Of a stretch of 64,000 nt of DNA, positions 61,622 to 64,000 are shown one piece after another. Both the position numbers and the translations under genes were made by a program. Source of the stretch: Spironucleus salmonicida (Eukaryota; Fornicata; Diplomonadida; Hexamitidae); assembly GCA_000497125.2 (NCBI GenBank), contig CM035322.1, forward strand, positions 442,001-506,000, given 5' to 3'. Numbering within the stretch: the first letter of the stretch is position 1; the number at the start of each line of letters is the position of its first letter. The notes under the pieces are model-generated. The model saw only the letters and a program-made list of their open reading frames with translations, was not told the DNA's origin and did no database searches.

Positions 61622-62809
61622 TCACTTATACTGCCGTAAACGCTCTTTAATAGACTCGACCATTTCATCATTGTCCTGAATTTGAATTTTCAATTCACTA
61701 ACTATTAATTTTTAAGCATCTGCTTCGATTTAAGCGCTCCATGGATGCATTGTCTTATCTAGGCGGCATTATAAAATATGCAACTTTTCAATTTCTTTTT
61801 AAAGACGATTTTTGTCATCTATCACAGTATTTTGTAAAATTTTCAAATCATTAATCTAACTCTAGACGAATTAGTCCTATAACGATTACTAAAGATTTAC
61901 TTAAACCTAAAAAGGTTGATACTACAAAGAATTAATTGTAAGTGCACTACGACGACTATGTTAAGATGGAAAATCTTAAAAAACTGAATCATCAACTTTT
62001 TAGTTTTAACTAATTCTCATTGAATTTAGTTTTTCATTCCTTCTATTTCGTTCTTCAGTTAAAAATTTATTTTTAGCCTAAAAAGCAACACTTTCAGCAC
62101 GTTCTTATAGTTATCCCTAAGAAATCTTTAATGCAGCTTTTAGGATGTTTTCGGTATAGTTTATTTTTGCGTTCTTCTCATAAAAATCTAAAGCCTCTAA
62201 AACCCTCAATTTATCGTTTTTAGCTGCTTAATAATGGTTTAAAAGCGAAATAAAAGAGGTTTATAGTAGTTTTAAATCTATATTTTGACGTATTTCATCG
62301 CATTTTTCATAGCATAAAACTCTATAATTAAAAAACTGAATGGCTGTTTTGAACGTGTTTTAGAGAACTGCAAAATTTCTTTTTTGCTAAAATTTGGTGA
62401 TTTGCTTTCCTCTAATTTTCTCACGAGCTATCTAAGTAAATTTAGCTAAAATAGCTTGCTTTTTTGCATTTTAAATACAAAATAATGCATTATTTGCTAT
62501 ATTATTTAAATCATCTATTTTTGATTTAGTTGTTAAAAGAGAACGTACAGCTTTGTGTAAAACATTTTGATCGTATATACATTTGGCTTCATTTTGGAGT
62601 TAATGAGCTGGCTATAACACGTTATTTTTCCACTATTTTATAAAGAATGTAAGAAGATATTTTGCGCGAAATTCACATGCTTTAAATGTATTTTCAACTC
62701 GCCTTGAGTTATGGTGTTATTTAAGTTTTGGATAATTTTTTAAATTTTAATAGTATCGCTTTTTGAGATTAATAAGGTAAAATTAGAGTACTTAATGTTG
62801 AGTTGGCAT
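61622..62809 (-). CDS. Basic helical-repeat/coiled-coil protein, possibly Sfi1-like
   Basis: This encodes 395 residues, almost entirely helical. The first 250 are basic with Trp/Phe-containing repeats such as AKYLLTFFIKQWKNNV and FKTAIQFFNYRVLCYEKC, which recall centrin- or calmodulin-binding helices. Residues 250-395 are coiled coil with a short break at KTMHPWSAQIEADAQKL. No firm family was assigned. The frame was chosen because it alone is continuous from ATG 62809 to TGA; alternative ATGs at 62832 and 62020 give truncated or composition-poor frames. Confidence 0.65.
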
Positions 62810-62976
62810 TTTTGAAGAAATATATGTTTCATTATATTATAATGTTAATAGTTTATTTAAAAAATTAATTACTATACAAACAATAATTTTCATAAAATAG
62901 TCTTATTGATGTGAGGAACCAATGCTAGCTTTATAATAAGAATATTGTAAATAATTGTATAAAGAAGGGAGCAATC

Positions 62977-63468
62977 CTGAGCAGCTGCCAGCGCGTGAAC
63001 TCGCAGGACTGGGGCAAGCTGTACTCGTTCATGATCAAGGAGAAGCCGCAGGCGCTGGACCGCACGACGACCCGCATCCGGGAATCGTACCGGCTGCTGC
63101 GGGACTTCGCGCTGACGGAGCTGCAGGTGGACCGGGACCAGACGAGCGTGATCTTCAGCCGGCTAGACAAGTTCATCTACCACCAGACGGGCAACGAGGC
63201 GAAGCGGCCCGAGATGGACATGCTGGTGCGGGACTTCGTGGCGGGGCAGCTGGACCTGGCGTACTTCCACGCGTTCAACATGCGCGACATGATCATCCGC
63301 GGCGAGACGGAGGTGCAGAAGATGAAGGAGGACATCCACAGCGCGCTGAAGGCCATGCAGGTGATGAGCCACAACCCCCTGAACAAGCTCGTGCAGGGCG
63401 ACGACGTGCTGTACAAGCGGAAGATGGCCCTGGCCACCTACCTGTTCCTGTGCAACCAGTACGAGTGA
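62977..63468 (+). pseudogene. 3' fragment of giant protein A gene
   Basis: The frame reads the last 160 or so residues of protein A (SCQRVNSQDWGKLYSFM to FLCNQYE) exactly. Upstream the frame continues into A+T-rich DNA with no homologous sequence and no ATG before the one at 63031. It lacks more than 90% of the gene, so it is a duplicated 3' end carried by the repeat. Confidence 0.85.
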
Positions 63469-63491
63469 TGGTTTACTGAACATAAAGGAAC

Positions 63492-63869
63492 TCAGAGGAC
63501 GCGGTCCAGCGTCTGCTGCACGAGGTGGTACTTCCCGGGGTAGAACTTCGCGGTCTCGTCGTAGCTCTCCTGGAACGTGTCCACCACGAGGTCCACCAGC
63601 GAGTCGAACTGGCGCACGAAGCTGTAGATGCTCTTCGCCTGCTCGCAGAACAGCAGGTGGTGCGCGGGCACGTTGGGGAGCAGCGCCGCCATCTGCTGCC
63701 TCACGGCCTCCTGCTGCTCCGCGCCGTCCACCTTCGTAACCACGAGCAGCTTGTTGCACCTGTCCTGCACGGCCCTGAGCGTCTGGAAGGCCGCGGCGCA
63801 CGGGGTGAAGCTGGCGTCGAAGAGCGTGCCGTTGGCCACTACGATGACGAACTTCCTGGCGGTGTCCAT
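63492..63869 (-). CDS. Small G+C-rich protein, possibly Pex22-like (copy 2)
   Basis: This encodes 125 residues identical to the gene at 46729-47106, carried by the other repeat arm. It is complete and has the same divergent upstream region towards the N-terminal family copy that starts at 63985. The Pex22-like suggestion rests on the LFCEQAKSIYSFVRQFD stretch only. Confidence 0.75.
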   Translation of the reverse strand: MDTARKFVIVVANGTLFDASFTPCAAAFQTLRAVQDRCNKLLVVTKVDGAEQQEAVRQQMAALLPNVPAHHLLFCEQAKSIYSFVRQFDSLVDLVVDTFQESYDETAKFYPGKYHLVQQTLDRVL

Positions 63870-63984
63870 TTGCGTGGTTCGCAGAACTATCGGATACTAT
63901 ATACTATTTGCCCAGCGAGCCATCTGCCGCGCCAGGCCCCCTATTATATCCTGATGTGCGGACCCCCTCCACTCCGCTTCACGA

Positions 63985-64000
63985 ATGGACTCTCCATATC
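63985..64000 (+). CDS. Start of a further giant-family N-terminal copy (cut by window end)
   Basis: Only the first codons (MDSPY) lie in the window. They mirror the start at 46613, so the next bases should encode the same G+C-rich N-terminal domain. Whether that copy is complete cannot be seen. Confidence 0.6.

Larger units (their letters stand above)
62977..64000. repeat. Right arm of long inverted repeat 2
   Basis: This is the reverse complement of 46598-47621, one substitution apart over the first 1012 bases from the right edge. The arms are separated by about 15.4 kb. The inner junction near 62971-62988 abuts A+T-rich DNA without any terminal motif. Confidence 0.95.

Overview
The window is nuclear DNA of a eukaryotic protist that reads TAA and TAG as glutamine and stops only at TGA. 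Read this way, long intron-free genes appear everywhere (ABC transporter, adenylate kinase, SNAREs, AP-complex sigma chain, YEATS protein, Trm112, HscB). Intron-poor compact genes, very A+T-rich DNA, this code and a mitosome-type HscB together suggest a diplomonad of the Hexamita/Trepomonas/Spironucleus group. A ciliate is the main alternative. The organism assignment is inference. Many stops lie in the context AGTGA, which may double as a poly(A) signal.

Layout. 1-25.1 kb: ordinary genes framed by a long inverted repeat (1-820 and 24282-25101). Its arms carry identical G+C-rich copies of a small E2F/DP-like gene, and an A+T-rich paralogue lies just outside at 25.5-26.0 kb. Between the arms are a WD40 protein, an ABCA-type half transporter, Trm112, a flagellar-type adenylate kinase, AP sigma, a VAMP7-like R-SNARE, coiled-coil/Sfi1-like proteins, a YEATS protein and two large unrecognised proteins. 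26-27.8 kb is a gene-poor A+T stretch. 27.8-45.6 kb: syntaxin, MFS transporter, HscB, a 1342-residue membrane protein, tRNA-Ala(UGC), a CBS-type pyrophosphatase homologue with a degraded active site, and several unknown proteins.

45.9-64 kb is dominated by a family of very large unrecognised proteins. A 2140-residue member (47130-53552, minus) and a second member of about 2035 codons (53781-59890, plus, one frameshift) lie head to head. A third, G+C-rich N-terminal fragment sits at 45960-46613. A second inverted repeat (46598-47621 and 62977-64000, one substitution) contains the G+C-rich 3' end of the big gene and a small, possibly Pex22-like gene. The second arm holds only a 3' gene fragment and the start of another N-terminal copy that leaves the window.

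Common themes are membrane traffic (two SNAREs, AP sigma), cytoskeleton/basal body (Sfi1-like, coiled-coil, RIIa-adenylate kinase), chromatin/transcription (E2F-like, YEATS) and translation (Trm112, tRNA). No mobile element, virus-like element or CRISPR array was recognised. The most unusual signal is that both long inverted repeats are sharply G+C-rich in an A+T-rich genome, and that one gene changes base composition where it enters the repeat.
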